Part shown: piece by piece, positions 54,520 to 64,000 of the stretch
Layout: each line of letters opens with the position of its first letter
How positions within the stretch are numbered: the stretch's first letter is position 1
DNA from: Cerrena zonata
Taxonomy: Eukaryota; Basidiomycota; Agaricomycetes; Polyporales; Cerrenaceae
Direction of reading: 5' to 3'
Assembly (NCBI GenBank): GCA_038087015.1
Contig: JASBNA010000089.1
Location: forward strand, 1-64,000
DNA length: 64,000 nt
Position numbers and translations under genes: made by a program
Notes under the pieces: generated by a model
Seen by the model: the letters and a program-made list of their open reading frames with translations, nothing else
Told to the model about the DNA's origin: nothing
The model's database searches: none

Positions 54520-56142
54520 ATGAGTTTTTCACATTCCAAAGATGATAAAGCATATCCAGACTTGGAGAATGCTTATTCATCCAGTGCTGAATCTTTGCAG
54601 CAAGGTCAAGTTGTAACTGAAGATTTGGATAGAAAGTTATCGGTTAGAATAGTTAATTTAATCACTATAGGAGGGGTTATTGGTAGTGGTCTTTTATTGG
54701 GGACATCGCAAGCGTTAGCTAATTCGGGTCCAGTATCATTAGTGTTGAACTTTATTATTATGGGTATATCGGTTTATGTAACCATGATTTCATTAGGTGA
54801 AATGGCAAGTTTTATACCAGTTGCCGGGCTGTTTACTTCATATGCTCGTCGTTTTGGTAGTGAGAGTCTTGGTTTTGCAATCTTGAGTAATTATTGGTTT
54901 AATGATGCTTTATCGGTTGCTTCAGATTTAACTGCAATGTCTTTGGTTTTAGAATATTGGAATTCAAATTTCCATTATTATATCGTTTCCATAATTGTTT
55001 GGGTTGCATTATTAATTTTTAACCTTTTACCAGTTCGTCTCTATGGGGAAATTGAATATTGGTTAGCTATATTAAAAGTTGTTACTATTTTCATCTTTTT
55101 CATCATTAGTATCGTGGTTAATGCCGGGGTCAATCCAGACCATGTTTATATTGGTTTCAGTAATTATCATGATACTCCATTTGTTGACGGGTTCAAAGGT
55201 TTTGCTAAAGTTTTTGTCACTTCTGCGTTCACTTATGGTGGGTTGGAATCAATCACCTTAACCGCTGGTGAAACCAAAAACCCAACCAGAAATATCCCTA
55301 AAACGATTAAACTTGTCTTTATTAGAATTTTGATTTTTTACGTCTTGACTACTTTTTTCATTGGTCTTAATATCCCAGTTAATTATCCTGGTCTTCTGAC
55401 TAAATCGGTCCAAACTTCTCCTTTTACAATTTCGTTCCATATGGTTGGTGCTAAAGCCGCTGGTTCTTTTATGAATGCAGTTGTTCTCACCTCCTTAATA
55501 TCCGCAGGTAATCATGCATTATATGCTGGTTCGAGATTGGGTTATACTTTAGGAACTGAGCGTTATCTCCCAAAATTCTTAACTAAAACCAATCGTTGGA
55601 AAGTTCCTTATATTTCAACAATAATAACTTGGTTTATTGGTGGGTTATGTTTTGGTGCCTCCTTTGTTGGCGCTGGTACTTTATGGACTTGGCTTCAATG
55701 TATCGTTGGTGTTTCTAATCAATTCAGTTGGTGGACAATTGCCATTATTAGTATTAGATTCCGTCGTGGGTTAGCTAAACAAGGTAAAACACATTTATTA
55801 AATTACGTTAATTGGACTTATCCTTATGGTCCTTGGTTGAACTTGATCTTTATTTCTTTCATTATCTTAGTCCAAGGTTGGTCCGCTTTTGCTCCTTGGG
55901 ATGTTACTTCATTTTTCCAAAGTTATCTTGAAGTTGGGGTATTTCCTTTATCTTTTATCATTTGGTACATTGTTTATTATTTCAAAAACGGGAAATTTGA
56001 CAAATTCATGAAATACGAAGAAATGGACTTCGAGACTGATAGATATATCCAAACTCAAGAAGAAATTGATCAAGACGTTTATGAACAATCTTTATCCGGA
56101 TGGAAAAAATTCAGATATAATTTCGTCGATAATTTCTTATAA
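54520..56142 (+). CDS. Amino-acid permease, YAT/APC family
   Basis: 540 residues with about twelve membrane helices. The first helix holds the substrate-binding VNLITIGGVIGSGLLLGTSQAL motif of yeast amino-acid transporters. SLGEMASFIPVAG, then GGLESITLTAGETKNPTRNIPKTIK, and the C-terminal EEMDFETDRYIQTQEEID tail are typical. Two CTG codons (residues 104 and 293) fall where relatives have Ser (PVAGSFTSYARRF; LSTKSV), supporting Ser decoding. It imports amino acids across the plasma membrane; specificity cannot be told. The promoter has CACGTG (54145-54150) and a TATA box. Confidence 0.92.
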   Translation: MSFSHSKDDKAYPDLENAYSSSAESLQQGQVVTEDLDRKLSVRIVNLITIGGVIGSGLLLGTSQALANSGPVSLVLNFIIMGISVYVTMISLGEMASFIPVAGLFTSYARRFGSESLGFAILSNYWFNDALSVASDLTAMSLVLEYWNSNFHYYIVSIIVWVALLIFNLLPVRLYGEIEYWLAILKVVTIFIFFIISIVVNAGVNPDHVYIGFSNYHDTPFVDGFKGFAKVFVTSAFTYGGLESITLTAGETKNPTRNIPKTIKLVFIRILIFYVLTTFFIGLNIPVNYPGLLTKSVQTSPFTISFHMVGAKAAGSFMNAVVLTSLISAGNHALYAGSRLGYTLGTERYLPKFLTKTNRWKVPYISTIITWFIGGLCFGASFVGAGTLWTWLQCIVGVSNQFSWWTIAIISIRFRRGLAKQGKTHLLNYVNWTYPYGPWLNLIFISFIILVQGWSAFAPWDVTSFFQSYLEVGVFPLSFIIWYIVYYFKNGKFDKFMKYEEMDFETDRYIQTQEEIDQDVYEQSLSGWKKFRYNFVDNFL

Positions 56143-56308
56143 TTTTGCATCAACTAAAAAAATAATAACTATTTGTACATTTATATATCTTTTACATAGT
56201 CATTAATATCTAATGGGTTACGATTTTCTTTCAATCATATATGTAAAATAAATTTTATGAATAGGATTAGTTGCAAAAAAAAATTAAGTGAGGTTGGCAA
56301 AAAAGAAA

Positions 56309-56379
56309 TGCGCAAACCCGGAATCGAACCGGGGGCCCAACGATGGCAACGTTGGATTTTACCACTAAACCATTTGCGC
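56309..56379 (-). tRNA. tRNA-Gly (anticodon GCC)
   Basis: 71 nt without intron. GCGCAAA acceptor, D arm with TAGTGGTA, anticodon stem-loop CAACGTTGCCATCGTTG (anticodon GCC), T arm CCGGTTCGATTCCGG and discriminator A. The minus-strand end is followed by a short T-rich stretch. Confidence 0.97.
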
Positions 56380-56596
56380 CTTTTTATAAAAGTTTGAAGA
56401 TGCTAGAGTTTAACCTAACATTAGACCCATCCTAGTTTTTTGAAGATGTTAAAATTTTGTGCTTTAATTTACCTAATTTTAACAAAATAAGGTGCTCAAA
56501 ATATATCTTTTTATTGTTGGGTAGATTTTCAGCTAATATTCTGATTTTTCTGTGCTCAAAAATGTACTCATAAAACCAGTTAATCGAACTCAAGCA

Positions 56597-56631
56597 TATG
56601 CTTCGGCAAAAAAATGTATGCTTCGGCAAAA
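56597..56631 (+). repeat. 15-bp direct repeat
   Basis: TATGCTTCGGCAAAA occurs at 56597-56611 and 56617-56631 with a 20-bp period. No known element. Confidence 0.75.
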
Positions 56632-58212
56632 CGTATATACTGAAGGTATCGGGTTATGCTGGTATATCAGACCTCCATGGTCCACATATGTCCAATATAG
56701 TTTCCAAGACGGACGAGAAAATAAATTATATACTAGTCAGATACGGACTAATATCAAATGGCTGTGAATCAATTTACCATTTGGATTGATCATCGCATCG
56801 TTATTAAAGGTAGGAGTAACTTATTACAATTAATAGTAGATCGTGAAAACCGAAGTAATAATCTCTCGTCGGTCTAAGGACCTATACTTTAATCAATGAG
56901 TAGTAAGGTCGAAAAAGAATTATTCTTCCCATTCCCACGTCAGTGGGGACGTCTACTTATTCACATAGTGAAAGAAATATAAAATGGCTTTGCGAAGAGG
57001 TATCACCAAGAATATTTTGTCACAAACATGAGTATATTGATGTTCTTCTTGATGGTCTGACATTGGAAAATCCTAATGGCTTGATATTGACGGATCCCGA
57101 TTGTCTGACAGGTGCTGTCTGAAAGTATCAAACCTACAAAGTTAAAGACTATAATTCGAATTCAAACTTAAGGCTACTAACAAAATATAAGACTACACAT
57201 ACTGTTTAAACTGAAATAGATAGACTATTTTATTAAAGTCAGTTCTGACAGTCAGCCTGGAACTTACAAGATCATCTTAATCAGCAATAACCCAAAACTA
57301 AAAGAAAAAAAAAATAAAATAAAAGATATACAATATCATCCCTTACGATTTATTCCCTGGTGCCTGACTCGGTAGAATGAAAGATTTGTCCTTTTAAAGC
57401 TCTTTAATACGCTTATCTGGCCAATGGGTACTCGTTAATGTAATTCCTTCAAATCCCAATACAAATGATCACTTGATTAGGTGCAAAAATAGATTTTCCC
57501 CCACAGAAAACTGCAAAAAAAGAACTGGTTGCGACAAAAAGGGCCTAACCATGAACAATGGTTTTACCCCAAAAAAGACCCAGGTTTGGTTAGCTTGACA
57601 GCCGTGCTGCGTAAACCATTCAGTGAGTTTGGCGTAGCAGTAGCGATAATTGTTTGGTGGGGATGGACAACTCGTCATCTCTATTGTTCTCTGGCTGTTC
57701 CTTGTTCTTATGGTTTGGAATGATTTTCAGAAAACAAGATTCCCCCACAATCCCCTGGCTATCTAACTGAAACTTTATTCCTGAATAGTTAATAGTTTGC
57801 CTTATGTATGGTCCAGGAGTGCAGGAATATGAGATACGTGAAGCTGGAGAAACGATGACAAGCCAAGCCCGTATATCTCTCGTTCCCCAAAAAGATCAAA
57901 GCAAAGCCAAAAGAATATTTCTAGCGGAGATCTTTAATGTCCCCGACTCGTGTTTATAAGAAGAAAACACGAGATGCATTGATTTCTTAGGGGAACCCCA
58001 GTGATTGTTCAGAGGTTCCATTGATGTCGTATGGCTTTTGTTTCAAAGACACGGCTCTTGTTTTGAAATATGGGGTATTACTATATGCTAAAGGCGTTAT
58101 CTATTTTTTTTTTTTTTTTAACTGCAAAAACTCAATCTCTTCTGGTTGCCAAAACAATGTTCTACCATAGTTACTGGGACGTATATTCCTGAAGTATATT
58201 TCTGATCACAAG

Positions 58213-58219
58213 TATATAA
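58213..58219 (+). promoter_or_regulatory. TATA box of the hexose transporter
   Basis: TATATAA about 85-90 bp before the ATG. Confidence 0.45.
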
Positions 58220-58301
58220 CCCGGATGAAATTCGCTTCTATTTGCTTCCATTTCTTTCTACTATCTTTCGTTTACGTTTCTCATTCGTATTATAAGTCAG
58301 A

Positions 58302-59873
58302 ATGGGTTTAAAAGACAACTCCTTCATCCGAAGATTCGTCGATGCTAAGTCAAAAAAATCTGGCTCTTCAGCCCCTGGTATAATCATCGCAGGCTTTGCT
58401 GCTTGTGGTGGGGTTCTTTTTGGTTTTGATACGGGTACTATCCTGGGTATCATGGCAATGGATTATGTTTTGGAAAGATTTCCTTCTAATAAAGAGTCGT
58501 TTACTTCTTCTGAACTGTCACTCATTGTTTCTATTCTTTCAGTTGGTACCTTCTTTGGTGCCTTGAGTGCTCCTTTGTTTGCTGACTCTATTGGTCGTCG
58601 TTGGACGGTCTTAATTAGTACTTTTTTCGTTTTCAACCTTGGGATCATTCTTCAAACAGCTGCAACAAGTATCCCGCTACTTTGTGTTGGGCGATTAATT
58701 GGTGGTTTGGGTGTTGGGATGATATCTAGTGTAGTACCTTTGTACCAAGCAGAAACCCTGCCGGAATGGATTCGTGGTGCGGTCGTTTCTGCTTATCAAT
58801 TGGCTATTACTATTGGTTTACTTTTAGCTGCCTGTGTTAACCAAGGAACTCACCAAAGAAATGACTCGGGCTCTTACAGAATCCCAATAGCAATTCAATT
58901 TTTATGGGGGTTAATTTTAGGAATTGGGTTCATTCTTTTACCCGAAACTCCAAGATTTTGGATTTGCAAAGGTAAAGATGATAAAGCAAAAGCTTCTTTA
59001 TCAAGATTGAGAAAGTTACCTCCAGATCACCCTGAAATTATTGAAGAATATGAGGATATAAAAGCAGCTTACGTATTTGAAGCTCAATTCGGTAAAAACC
59101 TGTTTGCTCAAGTCTTTTCAAGAAAAGGTAAACAATTAAAGAGATTATTCACTGCAGTTACTTTGCAGGCATTTCAACAGCTAAGTGGTATAAATTTCAT
59201 CTTCTACTTTGGTACTCAATTCTTCAAAGATTCGGGTATTGAAAACCCTTTCACTGTTCAGTTGGCTACTAATATAGTCAATGTGGGTTCTACCGTTCCT
59301 GGATTATTTTTCATGGAAATCATCGGCCGTCGTAAATTATTAATCACTGGGGCCGCATTTATGTCTGTTTTCCAATTAATCATTGCTTCCGTTGGTGTTG
59401 CAAGTGATACTGATGCTTCGAAAAAAATTCTTGTTGCGTTTACTTGTCTTTCTATTGCATCTTTTGCGATGTCTTGGGGTGAAGCCTGGGTAGTTTCGAG
59501 TGAAATTTTTACAACAAGAACAAGAGCTAAATCTGTTTCTCTCGCAACCGCTAGTAACTGGTTATGGAATTGGGCAATAGCTTATGCAACTCCCTATCTT
59601 GTCGATAAAGAGCACGCAAACCTAGGCTCTAAAATTTTCTTTGTATGGGGTGGGTTCAATTTAGTCAACGTTTTGTTTTCCTTCTTATTCATATACGAAA
59701 CCAAGGGCCTCACTTTGGAACAGGTAGACGAATTGTATGAGAATGTTTCTCATGCTTGGTTATCGTCGAAATTTGTTCCCTCTCAACATGCCTTCAGACC
59801 TTCTTCTCCCTCTGCTTCAATCCATTCGGACTCAAAAGCAGATGCTATCTCCGTCGAAGAACGTTCTGTTTGA
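58302..59873 (+). CDS. Hexose transporter, MFS sugar-porter (HGT-like)
   Basis: 523 residues, twelve membrane helices. Sugar-porter motifs: FGFDTGTI-(CTG)-GIMAMDY in helix 1, DSIGRRWT after helix 2, VGRLIGGLGVGMISSVVPLYQAET, PETPRFW, the QQLSGINFIFYFGTQFF block, EIIGRRKLL, and YETKGLTLEQVDELYE near the C-terminus. Two CTG codons (residues 48 and 153) sit at family Ser positions (TISGI; SPxWIRG). It resembles HGT-type high-affinity glucose transporters of Candida and Kluyveromyces; the true substrate may be glucose or another sugar. The Ser-rich cytosolic tail may be a regulatory region. Confidence 0.9.
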   Translation: MGLKDNSFIRRFVDAKSKKSGSSAPGIIIAGFAACGGVLFGFDTGTILGIMAMDYVLERFPSNKESFTSSELSLIVSILSVGTFFGALSAPLFADSIGRRWTVLISTFFVFNLGIILQTAATSIPLLCVGRLIGGLGVGMISSVVPLYQAETLPEWIRGAVVSAYQLAITIGLLLAACVNQGTHQRNDSGSYRIPIAIQFLWGLILGIGFILLPETPRFWICKGKDDKAKASLSRLRKLPPDHPEIIEEYEDIKAAYVFEAQFGKNLFAQVFSRKGKQLKRLFTAVTLQAFQQLSGINFIFYFGTQFFKDSGIENPFTVQLATNIVNVGSTVPGLFFMEIIGRRKLLITGAAFMSVFQLIIASVGVASDTDASKKILVAFTCLSIASFAMSWGEAWVVSSEIFTTRTRAKSVSLATASNWLWNWAIAYATPYLVDKEHANLGSKIFFVWGGFNLVNVLFSFLFIYETKGLTLEQVDELYENVSHAWLSSKFVPSQHAFRPSSPSASIHSDSKADAISVEERSV

Positions 59874-60157
59874 TAGTCCTTCCTTCTTCAATTTCCTAGC
59901 TTACGTTGTTATGTATTCAATAAAATTCTTTACTTCACTAAAATCTTTCTCAATAGCTTCTTCCTTTCTTTGAAATTCTTGCCTAAAACCAGGCTTTATG
60001 CGATTTGAAAATTTGCACCCGGTTGCAAAAAGGAATTAGTGCGTATGAGCAAATATTAACTACACAATGCTTCTCATTTGGACTTCATAGCTAACTTTAC
60101 TATTACAAATTTAGTGTCTATTATTACTATTATAAATTATTGTTCGATTTGTTTTGT

Positions 60158-61869
60158 TTATAAAACAATTTGGACTTCAAAATCTTCCTCTAATTCGGTA
60201 TCTCCAACAAGACCATTCAAGTCTAAGGGCTCGTCATCAAATATAAGCCTTACTTTATTCAAATCGATATTTTCGAGTTTCTTGACTTTTATGTAATATT
60301 CAAGCAACTTTTCGATTTTTGTATCTGGTGAAACTTGAACTTCAACTCTCTTATTGTCTGAGCCTTTTAGTCCAATAACAAAATAATTATCCGCGGATTG
60401 CACTTCAGCAGATACAACGTCAGGATTATTATTCTCTATGACCTCATCTTCATCAAATAATGAATCACTATCGTCTTCTATGCTATGTTTTTCGCGCTGT
60501 TCGAGTTTATCAATTTCCTTCGAAAGCTCGGAATCATCTAGGCTCAAACTTGATTTGCTAAACTCGGGATAGATCTTCATATAGTCCTTGGTATGCATCT
60601 TAGGAATCAACAAAATTGTAACTAAGGTCGGAGGAATTGAATCTTCGTAGTCAACTGTGTTGGGAGGAGATATTCTTAGTGTGCTTGGCTTATAGAACGG
60701 ACGTATCTCCATTCTCCCTTCAATCCAGATAAATGCAGTTTGTTCTGCAGTATAGTACTCCGGCTGAAATGTTGGTTCTGAAAGAAACTTCATTTTGAAA
60801 TGCAGTAATGATGATTCAAAAATTCTGCTAAAGTTTTTGCTACCCTTAGTTGCAAAATCTAAACTAAGATCGAGGGGCATTCCACTCATTCCAGGTATTT
60901 TGCTTATAATTCTTAAAATATATTGTCTCTTTTTCTCGTGTTCGTCATCAAAAGAATATCCGTTGGAATCAACCAAATTGCTGGGTCTGAATTCTTCGAT
61001 TTCATCATTAAAGAAGTCGTCATCCAGATCGATATTGTTCAGTAAAGTTTGAAGTTTTAAACTCAAATCGTCATTCGCCGAGGTTGTGAACGCTGATTTA
61101 TCAATAACTGGTGGTGGAGTAATGGAGCCATGTCGCCTTATAGGTGATTTCGATTCCGAGAGCATTGGGGATTGTTTGGGTGATTCTGTTTCGAGCCTTT
61201 CGGGTGATTTGGTCTCTTTAGGGGTCTCAGTTCCTGTAGTATCACCAACATCTTTCTTTACACTAATTTGTGGAAACAACGTTTCAATATCCAGAGCTTT
61301 AGTCTTTTTATGTTTCTTGGATTTTTTTTTCTTCTTTGAAGGTGCTGCTAAAACAAAGAAATCATCATTGAAAAACTCTTCCTTCCTTTTCTGTGAAGGA
61401 CTGATGGTCGATGCCTTCTCCCTGCTCTTCTCTGGAGATGGAGTTGTCTCTTTACTATTTGTCTGAGGTATCGATACTTGTATTTCTTTTTCCTTCGGTT
61501 CTACCAACAGAGGTTTTTCGCTCTCTGTCATTTCTGACTCTTATACTCTTCTGGTTGTTCGGCCTCTTTCAAATAGGGGCCTGAATTGGACTTCAGGGTA
61601 TCAGTGGAGGGTTCTTCTTTCAACTCTTTAGGTTCCAGCACTCTGGAAGTTTCCGGGTGGACATCTCCACTTGGAAATTCTTCCACTTCAATGATCTCGA
61701 TCTCATCCGAAAGATCAGCATTTGCAATCTCACTTGAAGATCCTTTTCGTTGTGATTCTTCTTCAGCAGCTGTTGTATAAACGTCCTTGTTTGATCTTTG
61801 TGGAGAGGAAGACGGCAAAAAAGACTCGTTGACACTATGGTAATCTGTTATATCTGTAGACTCCGACAT
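60158..61869 (-). CDS. ESC2: Esc2/Rad60-like protein with C-terminal SUMO-like domain, one frame break
   Basis: The upper part starts at the ATG at 61869 (MSESTDITDYHSVNESF) and has a DEIEIIEVEEF segment that looks like a SUMO-interacting motif. At 61531-61533 one A is missing from an A run, and the frame passes to a second part beginning MTESEKPLLVEPKEKEIQV. Restoring the base gives 570 residues. A Lys-rich patch (SKKKKKSKKHKKTK) may be a nuclear signal. The last 85 residues (FVIGLKGSDNKRVEVQVSPDTKIEKLLEYYIK to FDDEPLDLNGLVGD) form the SUMO-like domain typical of Esc2 and Rad60, which act in genome stability and silencing. The divergent neighbour is TFC6, as in S. cerevisiae. Two separate genes are a less likely reading. 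Confidence 0.85.
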
Positions 61870-62070
61870 ATTCAACAGTCAATGCTGACTCAAACCAGTT
61901 ATGCTTTTTGGAGAAAAGAGAAACAAAGAAGATTAGTTGGATTGGGTTTATGTTATTTGGTAATTACTTCTGTATGTTTTTTCCGCACATTTGACTGCAG
62001 CAGAAGAAGAAATATAAACATCAAAATCTAAATCATTTATTCTTTCAAGCATTCCTTCAATTAAGTAACA

Positions 62071-63941
62071 ATGCTGAAAAATAATGATGATGACGACTTT
62101 GATATGCTTCAATTGGATCTAGATAATGATGGTGATACTTTCTTGAATACAAATGGTGCACCAGGAGGTGGAAATAATGAGCATAGCGTGAATGATGATA
62201 TACCCAAAGAGACAACCAAAACTAAACGTAATGCTAGAGCTCCGGAAACTAAAGCAAGCCTGCCTATTGATGCTTCTACTTCCCAGATGAAAGCTGGCTC
62301 GATGAATACTACAACAACCACTGCACCTAGAACAATTAGAGATTTAGCTTTTAAACCAAGATTCATAAACGTGAATGGGTATGATGAAGAACTTTATGAG
62401 GAAGCAAAGAATTATATAAATAACTGGAGCGCATCTTTATTCTACGTTGACGAGAAAAGGTTTAAAGATATCGTGGCAAACGGCAGTCATAAAAGCGAAG
62501 TATTTCAACTGGTAGATGAAAGTCTTTATCCAAAGGGAAAAACCAAGGAAATACAGCAGCTGGAATTTGACAGCGAATTCGGTAACTTAAATGAAATAAC
62601 AGTAACATTGAAAAAGGAAGGTTCCTCGAAATCTGAAAAACTCTTACCGGGACAAATAGTGTCCTTACGTGACTCTTTTACAAGAAATGCTTTTATTTTG
62701 AATGTTGGAGGTTATGTGACTTCTTCATCCTGGCTTCCTTGTGATGGATTAAATAATGAGTTTACTTATTTAGCGGTTTCAGTTATTAATATTGCTTCAC
62801 AGAAGATCCAAGATCTCATAATACACCCAGAATTGAGCATTCTTGGCTTCAAGGGAGATACCAAAGAAGTGAATTCGTCGATACAAATTTGGAGGTACGA
62901 ATTCAAAACTCAACAATTTCAGTTGTCTACTAAGATTTTGACAAATAAGTTTGGTGTCACATCTAATTTATCGTGGGCTAAGAAAAACTTCAAAACCACG
63001 AATGTCCTAGGTCTTTTGTTAGGTTCTTTCAGTGATGGAAAACTTCATGTATTTGAAATCCAAGAAATGAAGGTGATTGTAATTACTTGGTCAGTGAATC
63101 ACCTTCAATTACGTATGAAGTCAAGGATGATTTATCTTCGAAAAAACATTCTACAATTACTTGTTATTCACTCTTAGAAAATGATAGTATAGTCGTGGGT
63201 ACCGCCGATGGATATCTTGCAGAATTTATCTTACCACAGGTGGAATCACCTACTTCAAATTCTGCTGATGAGGAAGATATAACAATCCCATCGTTCATTG
63301 AACTTATTGCTGATAGTGCTATCTGCTCTATAGCAACAACCAACCCAAAGCCTTATGTTCATATGATTTATTTAAATACCTTAGGAACACAAGCTTATAC
63401 CTTTATATATGAGAATAGAAGATTTCATTCAGAGAGGATGGCCTCAGTATCATTGGCTCCACTCAAATCTCATCATCATTTAAGATTGTTCTTCGGCGTT
63501 GATGGACATGATACTTTAGCTTATTCTCAAGTAAAAAGTCCTCAAGAAAGACCAATTTTGGCTTTTAAAACTGAAAATATCACTTCTTACGGAATAAGCG
63601 AGCATTTAGGTCATCCATTAGCTCTTATTGGTAATTCCTTTGGTGAAGCTTATATTGTGAACTTTGCAAGAAAGCTATTAAATAATACAAAAACATCAAA
63701 TAAAGTTTTGATTCCATTAAGACTATGGAAGTTTGAGAAGAATAGTAATAACGGAATTGACTTGATAGGTGATTATGTTAGTACAGTTGCAGAAAAGCCC
63801 ATAGTCAAGGTATCCACTGCTGATCCCGAATTAAACATATCTTCGATTTCATGGTGTGAAGATCTACAAGGAAGTTCTATGTATGCTATGTCAACCATAA
63901 GTGGGTTGTTATTAGTTGAGAGATTAGATCCTTCTACTTAA
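62071..63941 (+). CDS. TFC6: Tfc6-like subunit of RNA polymerase III factor TFIIIC, one frame break
   Basis: From the ATG at 62071 an acidic, disordered N-terminus (about 100 residues) leads into a beta-propeller-type region with units such as SSIQIWRYEF, LLGSFSDGKLHVFEI, SIVVGTADGYLAEF and CEDLQGSSMYAMSTISGLLLVERL. The frame breaks near 63070, where one A is missing between QEMK and GDCNYLV; restoring it gives 623 residues. Identification rests on the WD-like pattern, which is weak, and on synteny: TFC6 and ESC2 are divergent neighbours in S. cerevisiae too. Tfc6 (tau91) helps TFIIIC bind the B box of tRNA genes and is essential in yeast. Confidence 0.75.
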
Positions 63942-64000
63942 ACTATAAAGTCTTTTCTCGTGTCTCATTAGTGTAAATTAGTTTGTATATCTATATGTAA

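Larger units (their letters stand above)
56143..58301. other. Long spacer with tRNA-Gly, upstream of a hexose transporter
   Basis: Apart from the tRNA gene no gene is supported. There is a 15-bp direct repeat (56597-56611 and 56617-56631), a recurring TTTCCCCCACA-like stretch (near 57490 and 57740), CCCC/GGGG cores near 57900-58000 that could be Mig1- or stress-type sites, poly-T at about 58106-58120 and a TATA box at 58213. The roughly 1.9-kb promoter is long, as is common for glucose-regulated transporters. Confidence 0.6.

Noticed and set aside
56380..56640. LTR or tRNA-associated retrotransposon remnant beside tRNA-Gly
   Set aside because: No TG...CA ends, target duplication or reverse-transcriptase fragments were seen; only a short direct repeat is present.

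Overview
This is nuclear DNA from a budding yeast of the CUG-Ser clade (Debaryomyces/Scheffersomyces/Candida relatives). It is AT-rich and holds compact, mostly intronless genes on both strands. One spliceosomal intron has a consensus TACTAAC branch site, and there are two eukaryotic tRNA genes. In-frame CTG codons fall where protein families expect serine: the SpoU motif of Mrm1, the first helix and the SP..RG motif of a hexose transporter, and the PVAGSF segment of an amino-acid permease. CTG is therefore best read as Ser. The species cannot be named from this window.

Layout. 1-5.6 kb (minus): SWC3, cut by the window edge, and KIC1. 6.1-10.2 kb (plus): HIS3, MRM1 and an LPL1-like lipase. 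10.3-14.4 kb: LSB3/YSC84 with an intron, tRNA-Pro(UGG) with an intron, and an endonuclease/exonuclease/phosphatase protein. 14.5-19.0 kb (minus): RPN2 and SER33. 19.0-20.5 kb: an intergenic block with a GC-rich, foldable island and two tandem-repeat tracts. 20.5-25.1 kb: SEC53, FMP25, FMP32-like, BOS1. 26.3-31.6 kb (plus): a GH17 wall glucanase (SCW4/MP65 type), an RSC1/RSC2 protein and a SIRT5-type sirtuin. 31.9-33.0 kb (minus): an unrecognised Ser/Asn-rich protein, followed by about 4 kb without a convincing gene. 37.1-43.7 kb: LPD1, PMP3 (57 codons), FRS2, an Iec1-like zinc-finger protein, FCF2. 43.9-53.8 kb: an unknown protein, NUP159, CDC48, HNT1, SFT2. 54.5-59.9 kb: an amino-acid permease, tRNA-Gly(GCC) and a hexose transporter. 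60.2-63.9 kb: ESC2 and TFC6, divergent.

Most genes are housekeeping: chromatin and transcription (Swc3, Rsc, Iec1-like, Esc2, Tfc6), proteostasis (Rpn2, Cdc48), amino-acid synthesis (His3, Ser33), mitochondria (Mrm1, Fmp25, Fmp32, Lpd1), secretion (Bos1, Sft2, Sec53) and nutrient uptake. Several neighbour pairs are also neighbours in Saccharomyces cerevisiae. Shared promoter motifs link some genes: Gcn4 sites at HIS3 and SER33, GGTGGCAA (Rpn4/PACE-like) at RPN2 and CDC48, and a recurrent Rap1/telomere-like CCGTACA motif in many intergenic regions.

Nine genes are split by single-base frame breaks, about 17 in all, many in short homopolymers. In each gene the inferred indels restore a length divisible by three. 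Several of these genes are essential in other yeasts, so sequence error is the most economical explanation. I found no clear new biological system. The best leads are the GC-rich island near 19.4 kb, the CCGTACA motif and the unknown protein with the very long upstream region.
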